A stretch of 64,000 nucleotides of DNA from Heliocidaris erythrogramma (lineage: Eukaryota; Echinodermata; Echinoidea; Camarodonta; Echinometridae), in NCBI GenBank assembly GCA_025617745.1, contig CM046863.1, positions 9,040,935 through 9,104,934 on the forward strand, read 5' to 3'. This document shows, piece by piece, positions 35,301-47,136 of this stretch. The notes beneath the pieces are model-generated. The model was not told where the DNA came from and made no database searches. It was given only the letters and a program-made list of their open reading frames with translations. The position numbers and the translations under genes are program-made. Every line of letters starts with the position of its first letter. The stretch's first letter is position 1.

Positions 35301-38300
35301 TATTTTGATGATGATGATAATAATAGTGGCAAGAATGAATAAATAATCAGGTTACAAAAACAGTCCCTTCATACAGTCTAAAATTTACTAAATATACAGT
35401 GAGTCCCAGAAAAAAAGGTAACAGTCAGAAAAAGTCTTCCAAATGGATATTTCAAAATCTTTGAAGCAAAATATCATACCTGTGGATAGTTTACAGTCTC
35501 TTATATTAAATGACACCTACAACTCTGGCTATATTTTACGCTGGGGTGAGCAGAGATCACTTTGTGAAAAAATCAAGACTTGACAAGAATTGGTATTTGT
35601 TCTGGCTGTAACAGGAGAGTTGAGAGTCATTTTTTCATTTTTTAATCAACAATAGACAATTTATGACAGAAGAAATTTGTTTCCTGTATGTACTAACGTA
35701 TCCCATCAACATATTTAAGCTTCATGGAGCATTTAGCTACTGTATTGAGTGTTTTGAAATATTCCTTTGGTAAGCGTTAATTCAACCATGGAGTTTTCAT
35801 AGGATATGTCAGCACATACAGAAAACCAAACTTACTCTTTCATAAAATTGCATTTTAATGATCAGAACAAGAACGTTTATCAGCCTTTTCAAGACTCTGA
35901 TCTTTGCTGATACCGGCCAGAACCACTACAAATTTGTGTCAACCATGGATTTTGCACCATTTCACAACAATGACTATTGTTTGGTCAAGTGTAAAATATG
36001 GTTACGTGTTTTGGTGTCATTAAATAGGAGAAACCCTAAGCTATCCATAGGTATGAACATATTTTGAAATGTTCATTTGGGGAGATTTTTTCCAGCTGGC
36101 AACTTAACAAAAAAAGTACATAAATCCGAATAGCCAAGAATCGTTCAGTTTCTAGTCGGTTTGGAATCGATTTGGCGATATGACTGAGGTATAGTCAACT
36201 CACCTTTATGCCTATGTCCTTGCTGTCTGCGATACAGGTGACTTTAAGATCTCCAGAACGCCATGCAATGAAAAACTCTTCACCCTTAATCGGTGCAATG
36301 TATCCGGGTTCGGGCTGATTATTTTTGGATCAGAAGAAAGTCTTATAATATAGATCATGCAAAAGTATAATTCGTATAAGGAAAATATGCTATTTTTATT
36401 GAAAGGCCTGCAGAATGTTACGTAATAAATACCGATTTGTAGAAAAGGAGGAAACGAGTCTTCAGAATATTCATTGTTTTTATCAGTAATTCATATTATT
36501 ATTTTTATATAATATCTTATGCAAAGTGAGGTAAACGGTCTTTTTAATGTCATTGACTTGTGATGTAAAAATATGACAATAACAACTAAATTGGATGAAC
36601 TATTTTAAGTGAGAATGTTAATTGTTGACACAATAGCGTAAAGTCTTTGAACAAACTGCGTTACAACTTCTCCCCTTTCCCTTTCATACCTCTGATTTTC
36701 CGAGGTTATTATCTCTTATGCGGAGCCTCAAGAGATGCTCAGCATTCCTCGGAGCAGATTCAGGTACATACGGTGTACAGATGACACGTTTGCCGAAGAA
36801 TGTCCTTGTGATGTAGGCAATAATCCACCATTCAGAGAAGTGATCGATGTAGAGATCAAGGTCGCGCTCTCTTAGAACACATCGAGGGTCATCATGTGCA
36901 AAAGTAATCAACGAAAAGCTGTCTGAGCCTTTTAATAGAAAACACAATATTTCATGACTTGCAATTTGTTATAGTGTCGAAGAAACAAAACAAACAAAAC
37001 AACTGCACTGTATATAACGGAAAAATTTAAAACGCCCATCTCTAGTAACAATAGATCACTCCACCTAATTATCGTTCCAAATTTAACCCGTTGACTACTG
37101 AATTATCTCATTCCCGTAGGCTTTTAAAATACAGGGGCCACCCGGTTCCAGTAGCCAATGGGTTAAGAACGAAATCAGGTATCGCTTTTTGAAACTGGAT
37201 TATGTTACTCATATGTTTTTTAAATAGGCTAATGAAACGTGCTTTGATACCTTGGGCTATGGTTTATAAATATGCCCTGCCCCGTTTCCATATCATGATT
37301 CCGATACGTGTGTAAAAGATAAAGATTATAATTATTCTTACTGCCTTTCCGATAGTACGCTCCAGTTGATGCAGTATCGAGTCTCGTAAAAATAGCGGAG
37401 TGGGGCATCCTCACTTTGACTGGTGTGCTGAACTTTGCACAAGATGGTGACATCTCAAGACCAACACAGATGATTGCTTCGTTCTCCTGTAGCAGGTCCA
37501 ACAGTTCAGGTGGAACTTCAGTTATTGCTTTCACAGTGATATCTTTAACGCCCCAAGGCTCATTTTGAGAAATTTGGACCTCAATGTGATTCTTCTCAAG
37601 GCGAATCACGCCTGACTGTTCATTGGAATCGTCTATAAAATGAGAAATATCAACGGAACTTTGTTCTACGACTTCTTCAGGAGCTGATGCCGAGTCCACG
37701 TCTAGCTGCTGTAGATCTCCAATTACATCTTCGGGTTTTGCAGTCTGTTTCTTCGTTTCTTGATCTACTTGTTCCTCGGTACTTCCGCTCCCTTTTTGTG
37801 AACCACCGGCTTGATCTAAAAATAAACAAGTGAGAACTGATTTTCATGTTCAGAAGTATACCAAATCATATGTTCCTTGCCTAAAATCATCATTGTTCTC
37901 ACATGAGTTGTGTAAACTATGGGAATCTGTGATGTGTGTAATTGACTGTAAATGCTTGGAAATGACACAGGCATATTGCGATATAACAGTGGTAATGAAG
38001 GTCGATTTGTGATGGGTTTTTTTTCTTACAAAGGAAGAGATATTTTGTACCCAAACTCAAACGAAATTTCCTTTAAAGGGAAATGCAACCTTAATAGGAA
38101 GTTGCTTTAGAAGAAAGCAGAAAATTCAGAGAAGCAGATTCGTGAAAACTTGAACGAAATCGGGCAACATGAGAGTTATGAATCGGTAACATCACTCTTA
38201 TTTAGCGGCTGACAACTCTCCCTTTTTTCTAACAGACAAGTTAATTAAAACGTCCCTTTCTGAAAATAATGTATTAGGCCTACTCGGTATGAGCTTTTAA

Positions 38301-41300
38301 TTTTTGGAGGACCTGTGATAATATGCTATCTATAATATATTTTGAGTACTGCCCCGAAGGAAAAGCAGTTAGGGGAGAAAATTGGAAATCAAACGGGAGA
38401 GCGAAACGGGAATGCGTCACAATCGACAGACTAAATTGCCAATTGAGATTGGCATAGATTTATTGATGTTATTTTTCAAAAATTCATAACATTTTTTTCT
38501 ATTCATCTGATTTCCTTCAAACTTTCGCCATCCTGTTTCTCTTATTTTTCTTTTGTCTACCAATGAACCGATTCCCCTTTAATGCATCACGAACGTCATG
38601 AATAAGTCAATTAAACCATCTTTTTTTTTGATTGCTTACATTGCTTACAAAATGTAGATTAATGTTTTGCCAAAGAACATTAGTGCTCCGGCAGGGATTT
38701 GAACCCCGTATCTTGTTGTTCACAGTCCGGAAACCTATCCACTAGACACCAACCTCTACCTCACCAACAAGTATGGGGAAAAAGGCAAAGTAATAAGTTG
38801 GAACATACTAACTATTGGGCTTACCATTATCACACAGAGGTTGTTTACTACGGAGGTACTGAACTACTTCAACATGTCCATTTTCTGAAGCCAGGGAAAG
38901 AGGAGTGCTAGCAGTCTTGTCACACTTGTTAAGGTCTCCTCCTTTACTGACGATATACTGTACAACATCAAGATGACCATTTATTGATGCTTTATGCAGA
39001 GGTGTCCTGCCAGTACTATCAAACTTTTCAAGATCTCCTCCTTTGCCGACGAGATATTGAACTATTTCAAGATGACCATTATACGATGCCTTTTGAAGAG
39101 ATGTGCTACCGCCATTATCACCCTTCTCCAGATCTGCTCCTTTACTCACGAGAAAATCTACTAAATCAAGATGACCCTTAAACGATGCCTTGTGAAGAGC
39201 TGTGCTACCACTCTTGTCTCCCATATCAAGGTCTCCTCCTTTACTTATGATATACTGTACAACGTCAAGATGACCATTATACGATGCCTTTTGAAGAGAT
39301 GTGCTACCGCCATTATCACCCTTCTCCAGATCTGCTCCTTTACTCACGAGAAAATCTACTACATCAAGATGACCCTTAAACGACGCCTTGTGAAGAGCTG
39401 TGTTACCAGTCTTGTCACCCATATCAATCTTTCCTCCTTTACTGACGATATACTGTACAACGTCAAGATGACCATTATACGATGCCTTTTGAAGAGATGT
39501 GCTACCGCCATTATCACCCTTCTCCAGATCTGCTCCTTTACTCACGAAAAAATCTACTACATCAAGATGACCCTTAAATGATGTCTTGTGAAGAGGTGTG
39601 CTACCAGTCTTGTCACCCTTGTCAAGGTCTCCTCCTTTACTCAGGATATACTGTACAATGTCAAGATGACCATTATACGATGCCTTTTGAAGAGATGTGC
39701 TACCGCCATTATCACCCTTCTCCAGATCTGCTCCTTTACTCACGAGAAAATCTACTACATCAAGATGACCCTTAAATGATGTCTTGTGAAGAGCTGTGTT
39801 ACCAGTCTTGTCACCCTTATCAAGGTCTCCTCCTTTACTGACGATATACTGTGCAACATCAAGATGACCATTTATTGTTGCCTTATGCAGCGGTGTCACG
39901 CCCGTTCTATCACCCTTCTCAAGATCTGCTCCTTTACTCACGAGAAAATCTACTACATCAAGATGACCCTTAAACGATGCCTTGTGAAGAGCTGTGCTAC
40001 CAGTCTTGTCTCCCATATCAAGGTCTCCTCCTTTACTGACGATATACTGTACAACATCAAGATGACCATTATACGATGCCTTTTGAAGAGATGTGCTACC
40101 GCCATTATCACCCTTCTCCAGATCTGCTCCTTTACTCACGAGAAAATCTACTACATCAAGATGACCCTTAAACGACGCCTTGTGAAGAGCTGTGTTACCA
40201 GTCTTGTCACCCATATCAATCTTTCCTCCTTTACTGACGATATACTGTACAACGTCAAGATGACCATTATACGATGCCTTTTGAAGAGATGTGCTACCGC
40301 CATTATCACCCTTCTCCAGATCTGCTCCTTTACTCACGAGAAAATCTACTACATCAAGATGACCCTTAAATGATGTCTTGTGAAAAGGTCTGCTACCAGT
40401 CTTGTCACCCTTGTCAAGGTCTCCTCCTTTACTCAGGATATACTGTACAATGTCAAGATGACCATTATACGATGCCTTTTGAAGAGATGTGCTACCGCCA
40501 TTATCACCCTTCTCCAGATCTGCTCCTTTACTCACGAGAAAATCTACTACATCAAGATGACCCTTAAACGACGCCTTGTGAAGAGCTGTGTTACCAGTCT
40601 TGTCACCCATATCAATCTTTCCTCCTTTACTGACGATATACTGTACAACGTCAAGATGACCATTATACGATGCCTTTTGAAGAGATGTGCTACCGCCATT
40701 ATCACCCTTCTCCAGATCTGCTCCTTTACTCACGAAAAAATCTACTACATCAAGATGACCCTTAAATGATGCATTGTGAAGAGGTGTGCTACCAGTCTTG
40801 TCACCCTTATCAAGGTCTCCTCCTTTACTGACGATATACTGTGCAACATCAAGATGACCATTTATTGTTGCCTTATGCAGCGGTGTCACGCCCGTACTAT
40901 CAACCTGCTCCAGATCTGCTCCTTTACTCACGAGAAAATCTACTACATCAAGATGACCCTTAAATGATGCCTCGTGAAGAGGTGTGCAACCAGTATTGTC
41001 GCCCTTATGAAGGTCTCCTCCTTTACTGACGATATACTGCACAATGTCAAGATGACCATTAAAGGATGCATTGTTAAGGGATGTGTTACCGTCATTATCA
41101 ACCTTCTCCAGATCTGCTCCTTTACACACGAGAAAATCTACTACATCGAGATGACCATTATACGATGCATATTGGAGAGGTGTCATGCCCGTACTATCAA
41201 CTTTATCCAGATCTGCTCCTTTACTCACGAGAAAATCTACTACATCAAGGTGACCCTTAAACGATGCATTGTGAAGAGCTGTGCTACCAGTTTTGTCACC

Positions 41301-41858
41301 CATATCAAGGTCTCCTCCTTTACTGACGATATACTTTACAACGTCAAGATGACCATTATACGATGCCTTTTGAAGAGATGTGCTACCGCCATTATCACCC
41401 TTCTCCAGATCCGCTCCTTTACTCACGAGAAAATCTACTACATCAAGATGACCCTTAAATGATGCTTTGTGAAGAGGTGTGCAACCAGTATTGTCACCCT
41501 TATGAAGGTCTCCTCCTTTACTGATGATATATTGAACTATTTCAAGATGACCTTGAAATGATGCCATCTGAAGAGCTATGCCCCCATTTTCATCTTTCTT
41601 CTCAAGATCTGCTCCTTTACTAATGAGAAATTTAACAACATCAATGTGTCCATTATTTGAAGCAAAGTGGAGAGGTGTCCAGCCATCATCATCACTCTTC
41701 TCCAGATCTGCTCCTCTGCTGATGAGATATTGAATTGTGTTAAGATCTCCATGATGTGATGCATTTTGAATAGGTGTCCAACTGTCATTGTTACTCTTTT
41801 CAAATCCGGCTTCTGTTCTAAGCACAATTTGAGCCACATCGAAATGACGAATATCCAT
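32031..41858 (-). CDS. Gene B: ANK-ZU5-UPA-Death domain protein (ankyrin/unc44-like), complete
   Basis: Cytoplasmic scaffold or signalling protein with ~30 ankyrin repeats, ZU5, UPA and Death domains; no signal peptide or membrane segment. Seven minus-strand exons: 41858-38825, 37815-37342, 36928-36690, 36314-36204, 35068-34912, 34512-34405, 32350-32031. All have GT-AG borders, all phases match, and the sum is 4443 bp, exactly 1481 codons with the stop. This agreement is the main evidence that the model is right. Approximate positions: ANK 24-1006, linker and ZU5 1012-1169, UPA 1170-1340, Pro/Ser linker 1340-1375, Death 1376-1455. The domain order is that of ankyrins, and UNC5 shares ZU5-UPA-Death. 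Death domains bind other Death domains, so an innate-immune or apoptosis role is possible but not shown. Paralogue of gene A. Confidence 0.88.
32612..33155. mobile_element. Fold-back MITE in gene B intron 6
   Basis: Inverted arms: GGCAACTCCTTGACGTATCT (from 32744) plus TGCGAGCTCCTC against GAGGAGCTCGCAAGATACGT (from 32971) plus CATGGAGTTGCC. The outer parts also pair (CATCC..CAAGTTGATTTT with AAATCAACT..GGTGG). No gene; borders approximate. Confidence 0.6.
33156..34404 (-). other. Gene B intron 6, remainder
   Basis: AT-rich with an (AT)n run near 33543 and a C-run of ~16 at 34265-34281. A 60-codon minus-strand frame at 33139-33321 has no splice sites that fit the gene and is not called. Confidence 0.4.
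34405..34512 (-). CDS. Gene B exon 6: Pro/Ser-rich linker
   Basis: 108 bp, acceptor TTTTCAAATCAG|AA, donor CCGG|GTAAGT. Reads EPREVLSHHSAPPSPVRPP, SSKEGNVPETLGRTDSP. A low-complexity spacer between UPA and Death domain is expected in this architecture. Phase 1 in and out. Confidence 0.72.
34912..35068 (-). CDS. Gene B exon 5: UPA end
   Basis: 157 bp, acceptor TTCTTCACAG|AGG, donor TCAG|GTAAGG. Reads RRQERLFHKSVEVNIPFVV, NTTATDKSKSKVFVQFIL, EQSATTDIICPIYLSG. Enters in phase 0 and leaves in phase 1, matching both neighbours. The gene A counterpart would be outside the window. Confidence 0.75.
35107..35239. mobile_element. 133-bp inverted-repeat element in gene B intron 4
   Basis: Perfect 21-bp inverted ends: left arm 35107-35127 begins CTGCGACTTAAGGCG and right arm 35219-35239 is its exact reverse complement. 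The interior repeats TTAGGGCGA. It would form a hairpin and could be a mini-MITE. Confidence 0.6.
35240..35847. other. Gene B intron 4, no homology to gene A
   Basis: An (ATA/AT)n run at 35253-35292, then unique sequence. Homology with gene A starts at about 35848 (TTTAATGATCAGAACAAG). Confidence 0.4.
36204..36314 (-). CDS. Gene B exon 4: UPA continuation
   Basis: 111 bp, phase 0 to phase 0. Reads PEPGYIAPIKGEEFFIAW, RSGDLKVTCIADSKDIGIK. Conserved length, frame and borders with gene A exon 4 support it as coding. Confidence 0.78.
36690..36928 (-). CDS. Gene B exon 3: UPA domain, first part
   Basis: 239 bp, acceptor TTAAAAG|GC, donor AGAG|GTATGA. Reads SDSFSLITFAHDDPRCVL, DLYIDHFSEWWIIAY, GKRVICTPYVPES. 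Nearly identical to gene A exon 3. Confidence 0.8.
37083..37166. mobile_element. Mini inverted-repeat element in gene B intron 2
   Basis: Copy of the element at 26306-26387 in reverse orientation, ends TTAACCCGTTGACTACTG and CAGTAGCCAATGGGTTAAG. At the same place gene A has only TTAACCCG joined to ATGGGTTAAG (1409-1427). Confidence 0.65.
37342..37815 (-). CDS. Gene B exon 2: linker and ZU5 domain
   Basis: 474 bp, acceptor TTTTTAG|AT, donor GCA|GTAAGA, as in gene A. Reads QAGGSQKGSGSTEEQVDQ, an acidic linker, then ZU5 (ITVKAITEVPPELLD, ICVGLEMSPSCAKFS, PVKVRMPHSAIF). Differences from gene A are scattered single residues. Confidence 0.85.
38060..38585. mobile_element. Putative MITE in intron 1 of gene B
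   Basis: Paralogous copy of the element at 2350-2885 with small indels. Confidence 0.35.
38690..38765 (-). repeat. tRNA-like SINE head (intron 1, gene B)
   Basis: B-box GGTTCAAATCC (38705-38695) and a damaged A-box (GTGTCTAGTGG). Paralogous to 2991-3066. Confidence 0.5.
38825..41858 (-). CDS. Gene B exon 1: about 30 ankyrin repeats
   Basis: 3034-bp exon starting MDIRHFDVAQIVLRTEAG. About 30 repeats of 33 residues. The main alternation is GSTSLQKASYNGHLDVVQYI with TALHKASFKGHLDVVDFL, again a 66-residue, 198-bp unit but with a different consensus from gene A (GDNGGSTSLQ, GGKIDMGDKTG). N-terminal caps and the C-terminal cap (ASENGHVEVVQYLRSKQ) match gene A. Donor AATG|GTAAGC at 38825/38824. 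Confidence 0.9.
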
Positions 41859-41960
41859 GATTAGAATTACTATGAATTACTAGCAGTCAGAAAGGCAATG
41901 TCATTTACATTCATATTGTCAACTGAATATTATTGTTTTAGCTCCGTGATTCAGATATGG

Positions 41961-41970
41961 TGTATATAAG
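41961..41970 (-). promoter_or_regulatory. Candidate TATA box of gene B
   Basis: Minus-strand CTTATATACA about 105 bp upstream of the ATG, conserved with gene A. Confidence 0.4.
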
Positions 41971-42720
41971 GTTGGCAAGCTGTCCGCTTAGCTAGACAGA
42001 CTGAGCATGCGATCTTCGTGATAACTGTGGAAATAGAAATGAAAATAAAAATCAGATCATTGTTTTCTTATTCTGGCATCTAAGGATATACCCTGTGATA
42101 TCCAGTCGTCTATACCAATTTTTGATGGTACTGCAATGTGACACCTTCGATGCGTGATGATTTCTTTTCACTGAAAGTGAATCACTTCTTCCCATTAATT
42201 TTGATTGAATTATTAACGCTTACTGTAGGGTTTCCTTTTGAAACAATCAAGTTTCCACGCATCCATTAACATATCCAATACATGAATGTCACATATTAAT
42301 CACTTCCTCAAAGTAGTCAAATCTTCGTAGGCACGTAATGCAACGGCTATTCTAAAAGAACGTTGCCTATTTCGTCAAAGAGATAGGTGTCGAATTTATG
42401 TAGCGTTGCACTCGACGACATAACTGTAGCGTATTTCATTTGTTGCCGATTCAATGATATCGTGCGGCCTCATAGCTTGGTCGTTAGTGTTATTACATCC
42501 GATTCTAGCTACATGTCCTGTCTGTCCTTACGTGATGCGAGTATGCTGTTTCTGCAAAACATATATTATGTGCTTGTACCGTAATGGTAGTTATAATAAC
42601 TAAATTCAGTATCTCTTGTGACTCAGCTAATTTAACAAAAGGGCCTTTACAGTAGACTGGCTTGTCATGAATAGGCGAAGTATCAATGAAACTCATTCAT
42701 CTTGAACCGTCAGTGGCAGA

Positions 42721-43190
42721 TCTGATTTTTTTTACCCGAATGATATAAAAGCATTTTTCGGGTGGGGAGGATCGGTATTAACAGACTAGTAGCACACAGC
42801 GGAAGAATATATTAAACAAGATGTAAAACTATAAAGTATCATTTCACATCTATTCCCCACCTATCGGTCTACAAATAAATACATGTGCATTAGTAGAAAC
42901 ATAAATTCTATCACGCACTCATTCATACTCAACAACATCTAACCTATCTCACTAACAAAAATTCCTCAATGAACTAAGTAATGTAAAGGAAATATGAAGT
43001 TCCTTTATTATTGATTAATTAAGAACATATTTACAATATGTACAACGTGTGTAACTGAAAAATCACATAACTATACTTAAATATAGAACAACTTGTTCTA
43101 TGTTATGTGTAATAAATCAAATATAAACAATCTAAAAATATCAGTAAAATTATTAATCGACATTGCTATAAGGCGAGGCATCATAAATCA
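42721..43190. other. Intergenic, nothing recognised
   Basis: AT-rich sequence after the end of block 2; no domain-bearing frame, no clear repeat. Confidence 0.4.
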
Positions 43191-43500
43191 GCAGCCTGCA
43201 GCCAGCTTCACCTATGCGTCCGGCTGCATTTTTAAAATTAGCTCAGCTGGCTTGCAGCCGGCGGAATGCCAGCGGCATGCCGAAAGTATGCGCCGGCCGC
43301 GGCCTCCCGGATGGAAGCCGAGCCTCAAAAAAAAGCGAGATAACATTAGGTCAGCCGGCTGCAGCCAGCCGCAGGTCAGCAAGTATGCGCCGGCCGCAGC
43401 CTCCCGAATGGAACTCGACCGTCATAAAGCTTTGTCTCAATTAGGTCGTCCGGCCGCGGCTGGCCTAAACGAAACAGCCACCGCGGCCTGCTGCATCGCT
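43191..43500. repeat. GC-rich imperfect tandem/palindromic repeat
   Basis: Words CAGCCGGC, GCGGCCG and CAGCCGGCTGCAGCCAG recur in both orientations. AGTATGCGCCGGCCGC occurs twice ~96 bp apart (43286 and 43382), each followed by a GGCCTCCCG-like word. Base composition is far from the surroundings. Likely a transposon end; class unknown. The 145-codon frame across it is compositional. Confidence 0.5.
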
Positions 43501-45265
43501 AAACCTGGCCAGACGATACATTATACTTGATTCGTCACTGGGGATAAATATGTGGTCTGTCTTTTCTGATATGCCGTTATCAATAAAGAGATCAGTCGTA
43601 CCGTGGAAATCTCCGGGTTCACTTCCTTTAGGTGAACCCCACATGTTTATAGATGGGTAATAGATGCCTTGTATTTTATATTTTAACATTATCTTTCATT
43701 TATATGTTACAACATGTGATTTGCATTTTTAAATTACTGTCTCGCCTCTTGTTTATAATATCTAGTTCATATCTTTATTTTTATTTTGTTATACTGCAAT
43801 GAGAAAAATCCTACTCTGTCACAATGTTTAAATATTTTTAAAGTTGAATTTTAATTCCCACAATTGAGAAAGTTTGTCTGTAAATGTGTAATTGTATTTA
43901 TCAACTTTTTGTATTCATTTATTGTGTATATAATATTTTGTTGTTAATACTTTTTGTTATTATTCTTGTTGTTATTATAATTTTGGCCAGTTATTAAAAA
44001 CTCCCGTACTCATATCTGGATTCAGCAATGCGAGGCCCTTCTATTGCGTTATGTATTTATTTCTGTATTTACACCCTCCTCTAAACAATTAGTGGGAATA
44101 TGCTAGCAAGTTTGATGTTTTCAGTGCTAGTAAATGTATTTATATGTTATGCGTTTTCTTTACGTAGCAATTACAGTATTTTTCCTCGGGGCCGAGAGGG
44201 CAAATATCTTTCAGAAAATGGAAAAGAATGAACGAATAGAAAGGAATTATAGTGCTCTTTTTTTGAGGCGAGATCGTCCGATGAGGACTTAAAGTAGAAC
44301 GTTAATGATTTTAAATATTGGCTTAATACTTATTATTGCATAGATGGCATAAATTAAACAAGGTTATCCAAATTCAACGCTTGGAAACATTTGAAGTAAT
44401 GATTATTATCAATTATAAAACGGTAAAATACAGCCCCCGATATAGCAGCTGAAGAGCTCCTCGAACGCTGCTGAGATATGTGACGACACACCCTGGACCA
44501 GTCCTGTCTAAGCAGACGATGTCCCATAACATCTTACACATTTTTCAGAGCCTATTTTGTCATCTCCTCTTCACTTATTTCTCTTCCTTCACTAGCGTCA
44601 GTCTTAATGTTAGTCTGTTGACTCACTCTTAACTTCGTGTATGGTATTATTTTGATGAAAAATGCAGCGTTAAAAAAATAAAGGAATCAGTCACTTGTAA
44701 ACAAAATAAGACGCCATTGTATTTTCAGCTGCTTGCACCGGGGCATGTTCGGCGTTTCAAGAGGGAACGAATACCATCCTGCTATTATTCGGAGGGCTTT
44801 TCAATTTGAAAGTGGGGTTTATTCCATTGATCATTGACCCTTCTCCTATGTATTTACAATCAAACGGTTTTAGCTATCAGAATCAGTTTCACTTTCCCTT
44901 TATAATGGTGTGAAATAAGGTCATGTTTAAATACACCAAACTCTTTATAATTTGATAAATAATTGCATTGCAATTACGTTCATTCATTATAGGACGTCGT
45001 CTGCTTAAGCAGGATCGATCCCGAGTGTGACGACATTAAAACATCGCTATATTTCTGGCGAATCCTCGGATATTCCAGATGCTGAGAAGAGCTTTTATTT
45101 GTGTTGTTTTTATAATCACCAGATACGCAGTTGACATAAAACTTATACGATTGCCATCTGTAAGCTTCCCAGTTTCTAGTGATACATTAATTGCCATATT
45201 TGTGATTTTCTTTGAATATCTACTTTAAAGATCATAGCATAAGCCCCCCCCCCCCCCCCCCCCCC
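43501..45265. other. Intergenic, no gene recognised
   Basis: Contains the 20-odd-bp word GAGGCGAGATCGTCCGATGA at 44266, repeated at 47295, and ends in a C-run of ~23 (45244-45266). Nothing coding is recognised. Confidence 0.4.
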
Positions 45266-45274
45266 CTCCCTTCC

Positions 45275-47136
45275 GGCTTTTGCTAAACAGTCGGGTAACG
45301 TCGCGTCGCGTTGGTAGAAATTTTCGAACATTTTTCAGGAATTTTATGTATGGTATCTTTTTTTTTAGCAGCAAAAAAAAAAAAAGAAAAGAAAAAGAAA
45401 AGGAGAGGGAAAAAAAAAGGTGGCCTGATGGCAGCATGAATTAATTATTTGATTTCTTATGCCATGAATAATTCGATTGTTGGATTAATTAATTAATTAT
45501 TCAATTAATCACTGTTTTATTGAACTTTGGATTGAAAACACAGAGATGTTTAATAATTTTAATAATTTTAGCCATTGTCTACGGCGGACCGTTTGAATAT
45601 TAATGAGTCAGAAAGAAGAGGATCTTGGGTATTTGATTCTAGTTCGTCGTGACTTGGCCGTGAACCAGAATAGCCTGGTGGTTAAGTCGCTGCCCGGCAA
45701 GCAGTAGATGACAGGTTCGAATCCCGCTGGTTCCAATTTTTTCTGACTTGTGTTTTTTCATTACAGATCGAGCGTACGATCTTTAACACTGGGAGTAATA
45801 TGCCGAAAGATTTGTTTACAAATTAAAAATTTTAGCTGTGTTTACGTTTTCCGGATTCGTGGAATGGCCTGAGCTGCGCATGGCCTAGCCTAGCCTAGCC
45901 TAGCCTAGTTTGCAGGCACAAACCCTGGTCAGTCGTAAAAGAGTGCCTGCACTGTAAGACTACTATAGGCCATGTACTATAGCTGCTCCTTCCGACCAGA
46001 AGGTAGCTGAATTAGGCTTCTGTCAAGACACAATGATTTTCTGATAAAGTGTCAAATTAGGGTCTGTGCTTGCAGACTAGGCCGAAGTTCGCGAGGGGAC
46101 TATGAAACGAACTCCGTTCGTGTGTGCGTGTGTGTGTACGTCCGTCCGTCCGTCCGTGTGTGCTCAAAAAGTTAGAAAATGCTACTTCTCCGTCATTTCT
46201 TGGCCGATTTTGATTCTGATTGTTTTATCTGATAGGGCTGAGTGGGGGCTTCCAAACTTCTACACAAAATCATGAAATTCATCAATTATGCAAATTTACG
46301 CAAATTTATTCAAAATCGACGAAAAATGCTACTTCTCTATTTCACACCGTATTTTGAATCTGATTGTTTTATCTGATAGGGCTGGGTAGGGGCTGTCAAA
46401 CCTCTACACAGAATTTTTAAATTCATTAATTATGCAAATTTATTGTAATTTATTCAAAATCAACAGAAAATGCATTTATAATCATAAAACATTAATTTGA
46501 TAATTCATTTCTAACATTTATCTTCAAGGTTCTATCAGAAATTACATAAATTAACAGCCATTCCACAGATCTACACTTCTGTCGGGGACATATATTACGC
46601 ATCGCGTAATTACTAATTCAGTTGTTTTTAATCCTTTTATTTTTTTCTTTCCACCTTTCCTTTCATTATGTTATTCTTTTATTGCTTTTATCATTTTTTT
46701 TTCCTTTCATCTTTTCTTTCGTTATGTTATTCCTTTATTCAAATTATCATCTTCTCTTCTATCTTTCCTTATGTTACTCTTAATATCTTTATCCTTCTAT
46801 CATTTATGTCTCTATCTTTCTTTATGTTATTCTTTGTTTTTATCCACTTATTTCTACTTTCCAACTTTCCTTTTGTTGTATTCTTTGTTTCCTTTCATCA
46901 TATTTTCTTCCATCCTTCCTACCCTTCTATTCTCTCTTTATAGTTCATGTTTTTCTTTGCATTATCCTTCTATTGTTTTCTTTATTCACTTGTTTGTCGT
47001 TTTTAGCCTGAAAACGGGAAAAATCATACTGAGATGGACTCTTTTTCAATTTGTCCCCTTGAAGACACCTTCCTGAAAAATGTTCGAAAATTTCTACCCA
47101 CGCGACGCGACGTTACCCGACTGTTTAGCAAAAGCC
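45275..47136. mobile_element. Fold-back TIR element with 9-bp TSD, copy 1
   Basis: Ends GGCTTTTGCTAAACAGTC and its reverse complement, with an exact 9-bp target duplication CTCCCTTCC at 45266-45274 and 47137-47145. The TIR continues through GGGTAACGTCGCGTCGCG to at least 65 bp. A 9-bp duplication and long TIRs fit Mutator-like elements, but no transposase is present. Interior: SINE-like insert at 45640-45750, (GTCC)n near 46138-46158, and a long C/T-rich arm 46620-47030. Confidence 0.85.
45661..45737 (+). repeat. tRNA-like sequence inside fold-back element 1
   Basis: GAACCAG at the start pairs perfectly with CTGGTTC at the end (7 bp), with A-box-like TAGCCTGGTGG and B-box GGTTCGAATCC between. 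The putative anticodon arm CTGC/GCAG has loop CCGGCAA, lacking the usual U33, and the D arm is poor. Probably a tRNA-derived SINE head rather than a working tRNA. Confidence 0.5.

Larger units (their letters stand above)
35848..42720. repeat. Segmental duplication block 2 (gene B copy)
   Basis: Direct-orientation copy of 203-8490. Shared intronic SINE and MITE. Differences: an 84-bp mini element present only here at 37083, fewer ankyrin repeats, and a single 5' flank unit. Confidence 0.85.

Noticed and set aside
39171-41462. Long plus-strand open frames (up to 195 codons) across the ankyrin exon of gene B, and similar ones in gene A
   Set aside because: They are antisense shadows of a 99-bp periodic coding repeat; the peptides repeat with the same period and have no start context or splice logic.
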